Shown one piece after another: positions 54,859 through 63,744 of a stretch of 64,000 nt of DNA. The stretch covers positions 1,426,001 through 1,490,000 of the forward strand of contig NZ_CP035806.1 of NCBI RefSeq assembly GCF_004208635.1, in the 5' to 3' direction. This DNA is from Leucobacter triazinivorans (GTDB lineage Bacteria; Actinomycetota; Actinomycetes; Actinomycetales; Microbacteriaceae). Numbering within the stretch: position 1 is the stretch's first letter; the number at the start of each line of letters is the position of its first letter. The translations under genes and the position numbers were made by a program. A model generated the notes under the pieces. The model saw nothing but the letters and a program-made list of their open reading frames with translations, did no database searches and had not been told where the DNA came from.

Positions 54859-55161
54859 CCCGGCCGGTTCGGGCGCTTCCCTCGCCCCCGACCGGGTCGG
54901 CGGCCGCTCACCGCGCCGACCGATGCCTCGCGTCGGCTGCCCGCACGCCTCGCTCCCCTCGCCAGAGGCGGAGAGCACGGCCGGTTCGGCGAGATCGGCC
55001 GCGAAATCAGCCGCGAACTCAGCCGCTCGAGGATGCCCTCGCTCCGCGAGACCCCCGGGGCGACCCGCCCGGGCAGATCCGCAGCCCAGCCGTGTGTGGG
55101 ACACTAGTGATCGCGTCTGTTCGACGCCTCACCCCACCTCGCAGGGAGCAAGTACAACAGC

Positions 55162-56628
55162 ATGTGCGGCATCGTCGGTATCGTCTCTTCCGAGCCGGTC
55201 AATCAGCAGGTCTACGACAGCCTCCTCCTCCTGCAGCACCGCGGTCAGGACTCGACGGGCATCGCCACCCTCGACGGCGACTTCTTCCACATGGTGAAGG
55301 CGAAGGGGCAGGTGCGCGAGGCCTACCGCACGCGCGACATGCGCAACCTCACGGGCAACGTCGGCCTCGGTCACGTGCGGTACGCGACGCGCGGCTCGGC
55401 CGCTGCCGAGCAGGAGGCGCAGCCCTTCTACGTGGGCGCCCCCTACGGCATCATCCTCGTGCACAACGGCAATCTGACCAACACACGAGAGCTCACCGCC
55501 GACCTCTACAACGTCGACCGCCGCCACCTGAACACCAACTCCGACACCGAACTGCTCCTCAACGTGCTCGCGAACGAACTGCAGGCGGGCATCAGCGGGC
55601 TCTCCCTCGACAAGGATCAGGTCTTCGGCGCGGTCTCGCGGCTGCACGAGCGCGTGGAAGGATCGTACGCTGCGATCGCCCTCATCGCGGGCTACGGTCT
55701 GCTCGCGTTTCGCGATCCGAACGGCATCCGCCCGCTGGTGCTCGGGCGACGACAGGACCCGCAGGGGCAGGACGAGTGGGTCGTCGCGTCGGAGTCGCTC
55801 GTGCTGGAGTCCGGCGGCTACGAGGTCGTTCGCGACGTCGAGCCGGGAGAGGCGATCCTCATCTCACCCGAGGGATGGATGTACTCGCAGCAGTGCGCGA
55901 AGAACCCCCGGCTGGTGCCCTGCGCATTCGAGTACATCTATCTCGCCCGCCCTGACTCCGTGCTCGACGGCATCTCGGTCTACGACGCGCGGCTGCGCCT
56001 CGGAGACGTGCTCGCCGAGGAGATCGCCGAGCAGCTGGCGGGCATCGACGTCGACGTCGACGTGGTGATGCCGATCCCGGATTCCGCGCGGCCCAGCGCG
56101 ATGCAGGTCGCCCAGAAGCTCGGCATCGAGTACCGCGAGGGGTTCTTTAAGAACCGCTACGTGGGCCGCACCTTCATCATGCCGGGACAGGCCGTGCGCA
56201 AGAAGAGCGTGCGCCAGAAGCTCAATGCCATGAGCGTCGAGTTCAAGGGCAAGAACGTGCTCATCGTCGACGACTCGATCGTGCGCGGCACCACGTCTCG
56301 GGAGATCGTCGAGATGGCCCGAGCCGCGGGGGCCAAGTCGGTGATCTTCGCCTCGGCCGCTCCCCCGGTCGTCTTCCCTCACGTCTACGGCATCAACATG
56401 CCCTCGCGCAAGGAGCTCATCGCGCACGGCCGTTCGTCCGAGGAGATCGCGGCAGAACTGGGCGCAGACCACCTCATCTACATGAGCGTCGAGGGAATGA
56501 ACCGCGCCATCATGGCCGGGCAGGATCACGTCACAGAGCTCGAGCAGAGCTGCTTCACCGGTGAGTACATCGCGGGCGACATCGATGCCGAGTACCTTGA
56601 CTGGGTCGAGGAGACGCAGGAGAGCTGA
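55162..56628 (+). CDS. purF: Amidophosphoribosyltransferase
   Basis: 488 residues. The N-terminal nucleophile glutaminase begins Met-Cys2 (CGIVGIVSSEPV), with no propeptide; LLLLQHRGQDSTGIA and GHVRYATRG follow. The phosphoribosyltransferase domain has PRPP loop VLIVDDSIVRGTTSREIVEMAR. Commits PRPP to purine synthesis. Transcribed away from purM; the 315-bp leader (54847-55161) shows AGGGAG but at long spacing, and no clear operator was seen. Confidence 0.97.
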   Translation: MCGIVGIVSSEPVNQQVYDSLLLLQHRGQDSTGIATLDGDFFHMVKAKGQVREAYRTRDMRNLTGNVGLGHVRYATRGSAAAEQEAQPFYVGAPYGIILVHNGNLTNTRELTADLYNVDRRHLNTNSDTELLLNVLANELQAGISGLSLDKDQVFGAVSRLHERVEGSYAAIALIAGYGLLAFRDPNGIRPLVLGRRQDPQGQDEWVVASESLVLESGGYEVVRDVEPGEAILISPEGWMYSQQCAKNPRLVPCAFEYIYLARPDSVLDGISVYDARLRLGDVLAEEIAEQLAGIDVDVDVVMPIPDSARPSAMQVAQKLGIEYREGFFKNRYVGRTFIMPGQAVRKKSVRQKLNAMSVEFKGKNVLIVDDSIVRGTTSREIVEMARAAGAKSVIFASAAPPVVFPHVYGINMPSRKELIAHGRSSEEIAAELGADHLIYMSVEGMNRAIMAGQDHVTELEQSCFTGEYIAGDIDAEYLDWVEETQES

Positions 56629-56680
56629 CCGCTCGCCGGGTGCTGGTCGGGGGCGATCGGCGCGGCGACGTGCTGCAGCA

Positions 56681-56788
56681 GGAAGCGGGTCCCCGGTTCA
56701 GCGGGAAGCGGGTCCCCGGTTCAGCGGGTCGCCGGTTCAGCGGGAAGCGGGTCCCCGAGGCGGCGGGAAGCGGGTCCCCGATTCGGCG
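56681..56788. repeat. 23-bp tandem repeat after purF
   Basis: Units of GGAAGCGGGTCCCCGGTTCA type start at 56681, 56704, 56743 and 56766, with a shortened 16-bp copy at 56727. They lie in the 293-bp gap between the purF and tatA stops. Confidence 0.85.
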
Positions 56789-56921
56789 ATCGCGAGTCGG
56801 CGGCAGCATGACGCGTCGTATCGCACCGCGCGCTGCGCACCGCACCTTCCCGACGCAGATGCGCGAATCGCCCCGCCGCCGACGGGCAGCGGGGCGATTC
56901 GCGTGCGTTCGCGGAGCCGGT

Positions 56922-57305
56922 TCAGGCCCGCGGCTGGTTCGAGTCGTCCTCGCCTGAGCCGTCACGCGGTGCTGCGGGCGGCGACTGCGGCGTCGCGCCC
57001 GATGCCTCTTCGCGGGGCACCGCCGGCGGGGTCTGCCCTGCGGTCTCCTCCCGCGGCACCGCGGGCGGCGTCGACGGCGTCGATCCTGCGGTGCTCTCGC
57101 GCGGGGCGGCCGGCGGCGCCTGGGGAGCAGCCGCTCCGCCGTTCGCGGTCGCGGAATCCTCGGAATCGCTGCGCACCTCCTTCTTGAGGATGCGCATCGA
57201 CTGCCCCAGGCTCTTCGCCAGCCCCGGCAGCTTCGGCGCACCGAACAAGAGCAGGACGATGAACAGGATGACCAGCAGAGTGGGGCCGGACAGGTTTCCG
57301 ATCAT
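56922..57305 (-). CDS. tatA: TatA/E-type twin-arginine translocase subunit with Pro-rich repeats
   Basis: 127 residues. N-terminal TM (NLSGPTLLVILFIVLLLFGAPKLPGLAKSLG) and amphipathic helix (QSMRILKKEVRS) are the TatA core; the FG hinge is present. The C-terminal tail repeats a PPA-PRE-x-GxTP unit about four times (PPAAPRESTAGSTP, PPAVPREETAGQTP, PPAVPREEASGATP, PPAAPRDGSG). Lies 32 bp from a second tatA; GGAG lies 9 nt before the ATG. Confidence 0.88.
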   Translation of the reverse strand: MIGNLSGPTLLVILFIVLLLFGAPKLPGLAKSLGQSMRILKKEVRSDSEDSATANGGAAAPQAPPAAPRESTAGSTPSTPPAVPREETAGQTPPAVPREEASGATPQSPPAAPRDGSGEDDSNQPRA

Positions 57306-57337
57306 GTAGGTGAGCTCCGATCGTCGGCGTCAGATCA

Positions 57338-57532
57338 TTATGGCACGTCGGGCCGGTGACCGGACGGGGCGGGATCCTGCGCCTCGCCCGACCCGCCGCG
57401 CGCCTCCGTCTTGAGGATGCGCATCGACTGCCCGAGGCTCTTCGCCAGCGCCGGCAGCTTCGGCGCACCGAACAGCAGCAGCATTACGAAGAGGATGGCG
57501 AGCAAATGCCATCCACCGAGGTTTCCAAGCAT
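57338..57532 (-). CDS. Second TatA/E-type translocase subunit
   Basis: 64 residues with the same core as its neighbour (LLAILFVMLLLFGAPKLPALAKSLGQSMRILKTEARGG) but a short tail. Sequence identity through the core and the similar GATCGGAGC leader suggest tandem duplication. Homo-oligomers of TatA form the Tat pore; TatB and TatC genes are not in the window. Confidence 0.88.
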   Translation of the reverse strand: MLGNLGGWHLLAILFVMLLLFGAPKLPALAKSLGQSMRILKTEARGGSGEAQDPAPSGHRPDVP

Positions 57533-57565
57533 GGGAGCGGCTCCGATCAGTGTGTGGTGTCGCGA

Positions 57566-58018
57566 TTATCGCACGTCGGACTGGACCGCGATCCCCACCC
57601 CGCGCTGCCGCCGGGCGACGAGGCCGAGCACCAGAGCGACGACTCCGCCAATGCACAGCCCGATAGCGGCGCCCAGTACGGCGAAGAACCCGACAGCCTG
57701 CGCCATCGTGTACTCGGCACCCTCTTCGACCGGGAAGAGCAGGGAGGCGATGGCGGCCACGACAGCGCCGAGCACCGCGCCGCCGATGAGCAGTCGGCCG
57801 TAGCGCACCGAACGCTGCAGGGTCACTTCGCGCTCGGCCGCTTCGATGACGGGGCCGCGCTCGGCATCGGCTGGCACCGTGTCGGACGGGTCTGGAGCCG
57901 TCGGCGCGGCATCCGCAGGAACGGCATCCGCCGGCGCGACCGGCTCGGCAGCTTCGTGCGGGTTCGCAGGCCCCATCGACTCGGGGGCCGGGGTCTGCGC
58001 GGCCTCTTCGTTGTTCAT
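57566..58018 (-). CDS. Membrane protein of unknown function
   Basis: 150 residues: a Pro/Ala-rich acidic N-terminus, then two TM helices (YGRLLIGGAVLGAVVAAIASLLF; QAVGFFAVLGAAIGLCIGGVVALVLGLVA) and a basic end. It resembles small conserved actinobacterial membrane proteins seen near purine genes. GACAAT ends 6 nt before the ATG: predicted leaderless. Upstream of the two tatA genes on the same strand. Confidence 0.72.
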   Translation of the reverse strand: MNNEEAAQTPAPESMGPANPHEAAEPVAPADAVPADAAPTAPDPSDTVPADAERGPVIEAAEREVTLQRSVRYGRLLIGGAVLGAVVAAIASLLFPVEEGAEYTMAQAVGFFAVLGAAIGLCIGGVVALVLGLVARRQRGVGIAVQSDVR

Positions 58019-58024
58019 GCTTCC

Positions 58025-58030
58025 ATTGTC
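58025..58030 (-). promoter_or_regulatory. -10 element of the 57566-58018 membrane protein gene
   Basis: GACAAT on the minus strand, 6 nt before the ATG at 58018; leaderless geometry. Confidence 0.4.
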
Positions 58031-58101
58031 TCAGGGAACTCCTGGGGGATCGGCGAGCGCCAGCGGGCACGAGCGGTGCCGTCCGGGCGGTCGGCGGATC
58101 G

Positions 58102-58195
58102 GCTCAGCAGCGGCACCGGCTCAGCGGCGGTGCCGCGACTCAGCTGCGGCACCGGCTCAGCTGCGGCACCGGCTCAGCGGCGGTGCCGCGACTCA
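58102..58195. repeat. 17-bp-type tandem repeats in the sterol-carrier/membrane protein gap
   Basis: Repeated CTCAGCTGCGGCACCGG and CTCAGCGGCGGTGCCGCGA units alternate through most of the 188-bp gap between the sterol-carrier-family stop and the next gene's start. Confidence 0.75.
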
Positions 58196-58206
58196 GGCCT
58201 GCAGCA

Positions 58207-58569
58207 TCACCGCGCGCGGATGATCGGGAGCAGGCCATCGAGAGCGGCCCGGGATCCCGAGGCCACCACCCGCGCCTCGGCGAGCGCGGTCTGCCAGTCG
58301 ACCCGCCCGGTCGCGAGTGCGAGCCACGTCTCGGGGTCGGTCTCGATCACGTTGGGCGGTGTCCCCCGGGTGTGCTTGGGGCCGGCGACGCACTGCGTGG
58401 CGCCGAACGGCGGCACCCGTACCTCGACGGAGTTGCCCGGCGCCAGTGCGGCGAGCTCTTCGAGCAGGTAGCGCACGGCGGTTGCGAGCACGGTGCGGCC
58501 GGTCTCACCGGCGAGCGCAGCAGACAGCGCTGCTTGCCCGTCGGCCTCCGAGATCCTGCGCTTCGCCAT
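58207..58569 (-). CDS. Sterol carrier family protein
   Basis: 120 residues with the SCP2-like/MDMPI C-terminal-like fold seen next to purF in many actinobacteria (VRYLLEELAALAPGNSVEVRVPPFGATQCVAGPKHTRGTPPNVIETDPETWLALATGRVDW). Ligand unknown. TAGAGT lies 9 nt before the ATG, so its leader would be two or three nt. Confidence 0.82.
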   Translation of the reverse strand: MAKRRISEADGQAALSAALAGETGRTVLATAVRYLLEELAALAPGNSVEVRVPPFGATQCVAGPKHTRGTPPNVIETDPETWLALATGRVDWQTALAEARVVASGSRAALDGLLPIIRAR

Positions 58570-58660
58570 AACGCACTCACTCTACCGCCCGACCGCGATC
58601 CCTCTTCTCGGGAGCGGCCCCGCACGGGACGAGGATCTCACCGTTCCCGGAAGTCGAGCG

Positions 58661-58756
58661 GCTGGAGGCGCAGTCTAGCTCGGCAGCGACTGGCTGGGTC
58701 TGGCAGCGAGCGAAGCGAGCCGGATTGGCGCTGCGGAGCTAGACTGCGCCTCCAGC
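58661..58756. repeat. 21-bp perfect inverted repeat with 54-nt loop upstream of purD
   Basis: Arms 58661-58681 and 58736-58756 are perfect inverted copies (GCTGGAGGCGCAGTCTAGCTC-type). The loop contains GCAGCG/CGCTGC that can extend pairing. The right arm ends 15 bp before the purD -10. Confidence 0.75.
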
Positions 58757-58771
58757 AGCGGGAGCCACCAC

Positions 58772-58777
58772 TATCCT
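58772..58777 (+). promoter_or_regulatory. -10 element of purD
   Basis: TATCCT, 6 nt before the GTG at 58784; leaderless geometry. Confidence 0.55.
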
Positions 58778-58783
58778 GGAACG

Positions 58784-60037
58784 GTGAAGATCCTCGTATT
58801 GGGGCCGGGTGCCCGCGAACACGCCATCGTCCTCGCCCTGCTCGCGGAGCAGGCGGATCACGAGATCGTCTGCGCGCCCGGCAACGCCGGAGTCGCCGCA
58901 AGCGGAGTCGAGACGCCCGAGCTGGCGTACACGGACCCGGAGGCCGTCGCCGCGTTCGTGCGCGAGCGAGGCTTCGATCTGGTGGTGGTGGGGCCCGAGG
59001 CGTCGCTGGTCGCCGGTGTTGCGGATCCGCTGCGCGCCGCGGGCGTCCCCGTCTTCGGGCCGGATCGGGCGGCCGCCCAGCTCGAGGGATCGAAGGCGTT
59101 CGCGAAGCGGGTGATGGACGACGCCGGGGTGCCGACCGGCCGCGCCGTGCGCGTCGCCTCGTTCGCCGAGGCGGGCCCGGTGCTCGACGAGTTCGGGGCG
59201 CCCTACGTCGTGAAGGCGGATGGCCTGGCTGCCGGCAAGGGCGTGCTAGTGACCGAGGATCGCGGCGCGGCGCTGGATCACGTGGCGACGTGGGCGCCGC
59301 ACGGCGACGTGCTCATCGAGGAGTTCCTCGACGGCCAGGAGGTGTCGCTGTTCTTCTTCGCCGACGGCCACGACGTGCTGCCGCTGAGCCCGGCCCAGGA
59401 CTACAAGCGCATCTTCGACGGCGACGCGGGCCCGAACACCGGCGGCATGGGCGCCTACTCACCGCTGCCGTGGGTGGCTGAGGACTTCGTGGAGGAGATC
59501 ACCCGCACCGTCGCGCTGCCGACCGTGCGCCGGCTCGAGGCGGACGGCACCCCGTTCGTCGGGCTGCTCTACTGCGGCCTCATCGTCACGTCGAAGGGGG
59601 TCCGAGTCATCGAGTTCAACGCCCGTTTCGGGGATCCCGAGACGCAGGTGGTGCTGGCCCGCCTCGAATCGCCTCTGAGTCGCTATCTGCTCGCCTCGGC
59701 GAACGGGGCGCTCGCAGCTCAGCCGGTTCCGAAGTTCTCGGACGATCCGGCGGTGATCGTGGTCGTCGCGAGCGAGGGGTACCCGGGAGAGGTCGTCACG
59801 GGCCGCGAGGTCACCGGCCTCGATGCCGCGGCGGCCGTACCCGGTGTGCACGTGGTGCACGCGGCGACCGACCGGGACGAGCACGGCGGCTGGATCGCGA
59901 CCGGCGGGCGCGTGCTCGGCGTCGTGGCGCGCGGAGCCGACTTCGCCGAGGCGAGATCGCGCGCCTACGATGCCGTCGAGAGCATCGGACTGGACGGCGG
60001 TCAGCACCGCACGGACATCGCGGCGCGCGTCGCCTGA
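58784..60037 (+). CDS. purD: Phosphoribosylamine-glycine ligase
   Basis: 417 residues, ATP-grasp enzyme ([87 protein letters not shown]). Second step of purine synthesis. GTG start with the TATCCT -10 6 nt upstream. Ends 21 bp before the convergent SRPBCC gene stop. Confidence 0.97.
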   Translation: MKILVLGPGAREHAIVLALLAEQADHEIVCAPGNAGVAASGVETPELAYTDPEAVAAFVRERGFDLVVVGPEASLVAGVADPLRAAGVPVFGPDRAAAQLEGSKAFAKRVMDDAGVPTGRAVRVASFAEAGPVLDEFGAPYVVKADGLAAGKGVLVTEDRGAALDHVATWAPHGDVLIEEFLDGQEVSLFFFADGHDVLPLSPAQDYKRIFDGDAGPNTGGMGAYSPLPWVAEDFVEEITRTVALPTVRRLEADGTPFVGLLYCGLIVTSKGVRVIEFNARFGDPETQVVLARLESPLSRYLLASANGALAAQPVPKFSDDPAVIVVVASEGYPGEVVTGREVTGLDAAAAVPGVHVVHAATDRDEHGGWIATGGRVLGVVARGADFAEARSRAYDAVESIGLDGGQHRTDIAARVA

Positions 60038-60058
60038 CGGGCGCCGCGGGCTTCCGCG

Positions 60059-61012
60059 CTACGCGCCGCGGATGAGCGTGTCGAAATCGGGCTCGTTCGA
60101 CGCCTTGGACGCATCCGACGTCTCGGGATCCTTTGCCGCTTCGGGATCCTCTGCCGCTTCGGGATCCTGCAGGCGCTGCACCTCGACGGTGTCGTGATCC
60201 TCGGCCACCCACTCCGCGCCGACGCCCCTGAATGCGCCGGAGTCGGAGTCGGCCGGGAGCTGCGGATCCTCGGTCTCGACGACCGGCACCGAACCGGTGT
60301 CGATTTCGAGGCGATCACCCACCTGCGGTTCGGCGTCGACCTCGACGATCTCGACCTCCGAACCGTCTTCGTCGTCGACCTCGCCATCCACCGCCTCGGG
60401 AGCGACTTCGAGCTCACCGGCTGTGTCTGCACCGGGATCCTCGTCGCGCTGCGCTCCCGACTCCGGTGCATCCCCCGCCGGCTCGCGCGTCGCGGTATCG
60501 GCGGGGCCCTCTGCTACGGGGCCCTCCGCAGCCTCAGCCCCCTCGCCGTCGGCGATGGTCTCGGCGCGATGCTGATCGACCGCCGCGGCGAGCCCCGACA
60601 GCAGCTCCTGCCAGTCGCGCTGCGCGGCAGCCGCCCGGTCCGCCGGTGCTGCGAGCGCGTCGAATCCGGTCTCGGTGATCGTCACGCCCGTCTCGCCGCC
60701 CTGCGAGCGCAGCGTCATCAGCACTGCGGTTCCGCGCTCGGACCCGGATTCTCGCCAGGTGAACCCCAGCGCGTGCCCCTCGACCCACACGTCGACCGTG
60801 CCCTCGACGGCAGGCGCGCCGTCGGGCTGCCCCTCGGCGGATGCTCCGGAGTCCTCGCCCCCGCGCACCGCGATCCCACCTCCGACGCCGGTCTCCAACT
60901 GCAGCTGCGGCCACCACGCGGCCCGGCGCGCGGGCTCGGCGAGATACGACCACACATCTGGCCTGACGGCCTTGACTCGGCTCCGCGCTACTACCGGTCC
61001 CAGCGGGATCAT
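60059..61012 (-). CDS. SRPBCC-domain protein with long acidic tail
   Basis: 317 residues. Residues 1-145 have an SRPBCC-like (Bet v1/AHSA1) pattern (ARSRVKAVRPDVWSYLAEPARRAAWWPQLQLE; LGFTWRES; AVLMTLRSQGGETGVTITETGFDAL; AAAAQRDWQELLSGLAAAV). The rest is a highly acidic, probably disordered tail with EDPEAA/KDPE repeats encoded by 18-bp DNA repeats (60117-60170). Ligand unknown. AAGGAG lies 4 nt before the ATG. Confidence 0.75.
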   Translation of the reverse strand: MIPLGPVVARSRVKAVRPDVWSYLAEPARRAAWWPQLQLETGVGGGIAVRGGEDSGASAEGQPDGAPAVEGTVDVWVEGHALGFTWRESGSERGTAVLMTLRSQGGETGVTITETGFDALAAPADRAAAAQRDWQELLSGLAAAVDQHRAETIADGEGAEAAEGPVAEGPADTATREPAGDAPESGAQRDEDPGADTAGELEVAPEAVDGEVDDEDGSEVEIVEVDAEPQVGDRLEIDTGSVPVVETEDPQLPADSDSGAFRGVGAEWVAEDHDTVEVQRLQDPEAAEDPEAAKDPETSDASKASNEPDFDTLIRGA

Positions 61013-61265
61013 GGTGCTCCTTCACTCAAGACGTCGACGCAGATGCGCCGTCATACCGGCGCTGCCCGGATGCTGGCCGCGCCCTTGCCAACGAGAGTAG
61101 CCGTCCCCTCCGACATCTCCCCGGGAACTCCGCAGAATGTCATCGATCCGTCATCGTTCCTCGCTCGGGAGCGCGCCGACGCCCGCGCCCCCGCCCGCCC
61201 CCACGCCCACGCCGACGCCCCGCCCGCCCTCGCCCACGCCCACACCCACCCCACGCCCACGCCGA

Positions 61266-61330
61266 GCAAGTGGGAGTCGCGTTCTGCCGCTACCCAACGG
61301 TTGATGCGGCAGAACGCGACTCCCACTTGC
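61266..61330. repeat. 25-bp perfect inverted repeat in the SRPBCC-purC gap
   Basis: Arms 61266-61290 and 61306-61330 are perfect inverted copies around a 15-nt loop; arm core GTGGGAGTCGCGTTCTGCC. It lies between divergent genes. The remaining 404-bp gap (61013-61416) holds CGCCCAC-type degenerate repeats and the purC -10. Confidence 0.8.
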
Positions 61331-61404
61331 CTCGCCTCGGTGTCTGAACGCCTCACCGGCCGACCGCGCCCCATCCATCGCGCGCAGGATGGGAGGCAGG
61401 ATGG

Positions 61405-61410
61405 GAGAAT
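61405..61410 (+). promoter_or_regulatory. -10 element of purC
   Basis: GAGAAT, 6 nt before the GTG at 61417; leaderless geometry. Confidence 0.5.
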
Positions 61411-61416
61411 GGTCGG

Positions 61417-62328
61417 GTGACGCAACTCTCCTCGCCCCCGCAGCTCGACGGCTGGACACACGTGTACTCCGGCAAGGTGCGCGACCTCTACGTGCCCGCC
61501 GACGGATCCGACGCCCACCTGCTCGTGGTCGCGAGCAACCGCGTGAGCGCGTTCGACCACGTGCTCGAGCCGCCGATCCCCGGCAAGGGTGCCCTGCTCA
61601 CGACGCTGTCGAACTGGTGGTTCTCGCGCATCGACGTGCCCAACCACCTCGCGGGCGAGGGATCCGGCGCGCCCGCCGTTCCCGCAGAGGTCGCCGACCG
61701 CGCCATGCTGACGCGGCGGCTCGAGATGTACCCCATCGAGTGCGTGGTGCGGGGCGCCCTCACGGGGTCCGGATTCGCCGAGTACCAGCGCACGGGCGCG
61801 GTCTGCGGCATCGAGCTGCCAGCCGGACTCGAAGACGGCGATCTGCTCGAGACCCCGATCTACACCCCTGCGTACAAGGCGCCGCTCGGGGAGCACGACG
61901 AGAACATCACCTACGAGCGCAGCGCCGAGCTGGTCGGCGAGGAGGTCGCCGCCGCACTGCGCGACGCCTCGCTGCGCATCTTCACCGCGGCGCGGGATCT
62001 CGCTGCAGAACGGGGTGTGGTGCTCGCCGACACCAAGTTCGAGTTCGGGCGGGATCCCCGCGCCGAGGCCGGCGATGCCGCGGGCGCACTGGTGCTCGCC
62101 GACGAGGTGCTCACGAGCGATTCCTCGCGGTACTGGGACGCATCGGCCTACTTCGACGCCGCACTGCCGCGGGCGGATCGCCTGGCGTCGTTCGACAAGC
62201 AGATCGTGCGCGACTGGCTCGCCGCCAACTGGGACAAGCAGGGCGAGCCGCCCGCGCTACCCGACGAGATCGTCGCGCAGACCTACGCCCGCTACGCCGA
62301 GCTGCACGCCCGCCTCACCGGCGAGTAG
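61417..62328 (+). CDS. purC: Phosphoribosylaminoimidazole-succinocarboxamide synthase
   Basis: 303 residues. SAICAR synthetase motifs YSGKVRDLYV, VASNRVSAFDHVLEPPIPGKG, ECVVRGALTGSGFAEYQ, LADTKFEFG and SFDKQIVRDWLAANWDKQG. GTG start, predicted leaderless. Followed by purS-purQ after 237 bp, which contains a weak ACCCGG/CCGGGT hairpin near 62352-62369 that may end the purC transcript. Confidence 0.97.
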   Translation: MTQLSSPPQLDGWTHVYSGKVRDLYVPADGSDAHLLVVASNRVSAFDHVLEPPIPGKGALLTTLSNWWFSRIDVPNHLAGEGSGAPAVPAEVADRAMLTRRLEMYPIECVVRGALTGSGFAEYQRTGAVCGIELPAGLEDGDLLETPIYTPAYKAPLGEHDENITYERSAELVGEEVAAALRDASLRIFTAARDLAAERGVVLADTKFEFGRDPRAEAGDAAGALVLADEVLTSDSSRYWDASAYFDAALPRADRLASFDKQIVRDWLAANWDKQGEPPALPDEIVAQTYARYAELHARLTGE

Positions 62329-62565
62329 CACCCCTCCCCGGAAACCACATGGCACCCGGGGCCGGGTGTCCCGGAGCGGCCGGGTCGGCCTTTCATACGG
62401 GAGCGAGGTGACGGGATCCCGGTCCCGAGCGCATCAGGGTTGGCGGAGCGGAGCGACGACGCGGCGGGGTCCCCTGCCAAGCACGGGGACGGGATCCCTT
62501 CACCTCGCGTGCTCGCCTCTGTGCGAGAATTGACTGAGCTTCACCTCGAGAAACGGAGACCCCGG

Positions 62566-62853
62566 GTGCCCACGATTGTTGTTGATGTCATGCCCAAGGC
62601 CGAGCTGCTCGACCCCCAGGGCAAGGCGACCACGGGGGCGCTGGATCGCCTGGGCCACGGCAAGTTCGAGAACGTGCGCATCGGCAAGCGCTTCGAGTTC
62701 ACGGTGAACGGCGAGGTCACCGACGCGGTGCTCGACGAGGTGCGCCGGGTCGCCGACGAGATCCTGTCGAACTCCGTCATCGAGGACGTCGTCTCGATCG
62801 CGGTCGACGGTGTCGCGGTCGACGGCGCCGCAGCCGACGTCGAGGCCCGCTGA
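62566..62853 (+). CDS. purS: Phosphoribosylformylglycinamidine synthase subunit PurS
   Basis: 95 residues. [46 protein letters not shown] is typical of PurS, the small subunit that joins PurQ and PurL. GTG at 62566 with GGAG 7 nt upstream; Ala/Val-rich C-terminal extension. Stop overlaps the purQ start by one base. Confidence 0.95.
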   Translation: MPTIVVDVMPKAELLDPQGKATTGALDRLGHGKFENVRIGKRFEFTVNGEVTDAVLDEVRRVADEILSNSVIEDVVSIAVDGVAVDGAAADVEAR

Positions 62854-63557
62854 TGACCACCCGCATCGGCGTCGTCACCTTCCCCGGCTCGCTCGACGAC
62901 CGCGACGCGCAGCGCGCGATCCGCATCGCCGGCGCCGAGCCGGTGGCGCTCTGGCACGCCGACCACGATCTGCAGGGCGTCGACGCGATCGTGCTGCCCG
63001 GCGGATTCAGCTACGGCGACTACCTCCGGCCGGGCGCCATCGCGGCGATCTCGCCCATCATGACCGAGGTGATCGAGGCCGCGAACAAGGGTCTCCCGGT
63101 GCTCGGCATCTGCAACGGCTTCCAGGTGCTGGTCGAGTCGCACCTGCTGCCGGGCGGGCTGATCCGCAACGCGCACCAGCAGTTCATCCGCCGCGACCAG
63201 CGGCTCGTGGTCGAGAACGCCGACACGGCGTGGACCACCGAGTTCGCGCAGGGCGAGGAGATCGTGATCCCGCTCAAGAACGGCGACGGCGGGTACATCG
63301 CCAACGCCGAGACGCTCAAGCGCCTCGAGGGCGAGGGGCTCATCGCCTTCCGCTATGCGGAGGTGAACCCCAACGGCTCGCTCGACGACATCGCCGGCCT
63401 CACCAACGAGCGGGGCAACGTCGTCGGGCTCATGCCGCACCCCGAGCACGCCGTCGAGCCGGGATTCGGTCCAGACATGGCTGAGGCGATGCGCTCCGGC
63501 GTCGATGGGCTGCGGTTCTTCACAAGCGCCGTGAACGCGCTCACCGCCCGGGTCTGA
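62853..63557 (+). CDS. purQ: Phosphoribosylformylglycinamidine synthase subunit PurQ
   Basis: 234 residues, class I glutamine amidotransferase: [39 protein letters not shown], nucleophile Cys in [13 protein letters not shown], and His/Glu in [11 protein letters not shown]. Supplies ammonia for FGAM synthesis with PurL and PurS. purL is not in the window; a strong terminator follows directly. Confidence 0.97.
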   Translation: MTTRIGVVTFPGSLDDRDAQRAIRIAGAEPVALWHADHDLQGVDAIVLPGGFSYGDYLRPGAIAAISPIMTEVIEAANKGLPVLGICNGFQVLVESHLLPGGLIRNAHQQFIRRDQRLVVENADTAWTTEFAQGEEIVIPLKNGDGGYIANAETLKRLEGEGLIAFRYAEVNPNGSLDDIAGLTNERGNVVGLMPHPEHAVEPGFGPDMAEAMRSGVDGLRFFTSAVNALTARV

Positions 63558-63572
63558 CCCGCGGCGAATGCA

Positions 63573-63612
63573 CCGGAGGGGCGGCGGATCGCAGGATCCG
63601 CCGCCCCTCCGG
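63573..63612 (+). terminator. purQ terminator
   Basis: A perfect 18-bp stem (63573-63590 with 63595-63612) and 4-nt loop 16 bp after the purQ stop, followed by CGGGTTT. It explains why purL, normally co-transcribed, is not continued here. Confidence 0.75.
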
Positions 63613-63690
63613 CGGGTTTCGCGGCCCTCACCGCCGCGGATCAGGCACCGTCGCTACGACACCCGCCGCCGCCCGCGTCGCCGCGGATCA

Positions 63691-63744
63691 GGCCGGCCCA
63701 GCGCATCAGGCCACCCCAGCGCATCAGGCCGCCCCAGCGCATCA
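63691..63744. repeat. 18-bp tandem repeat ending in the hemL stop codon
   Basis: Three copies of an 18-bp unit (GGCC-CCCAGCGCATCA type) at 63691, 63709 and 63727; the third copy's last three bases are the hemL TGA on the minus strand. Confidence 0.85.

Noticed and set aside
54847..55161. Riboswitch in the purF leader
   Set aside because: No conserved purine-riboswitch core or strong terminator-antiterminator pair was seen; the stretch is GC-rich with imperfect GCCGCGAAATCAGCCGCGAACTC-type repetition only.
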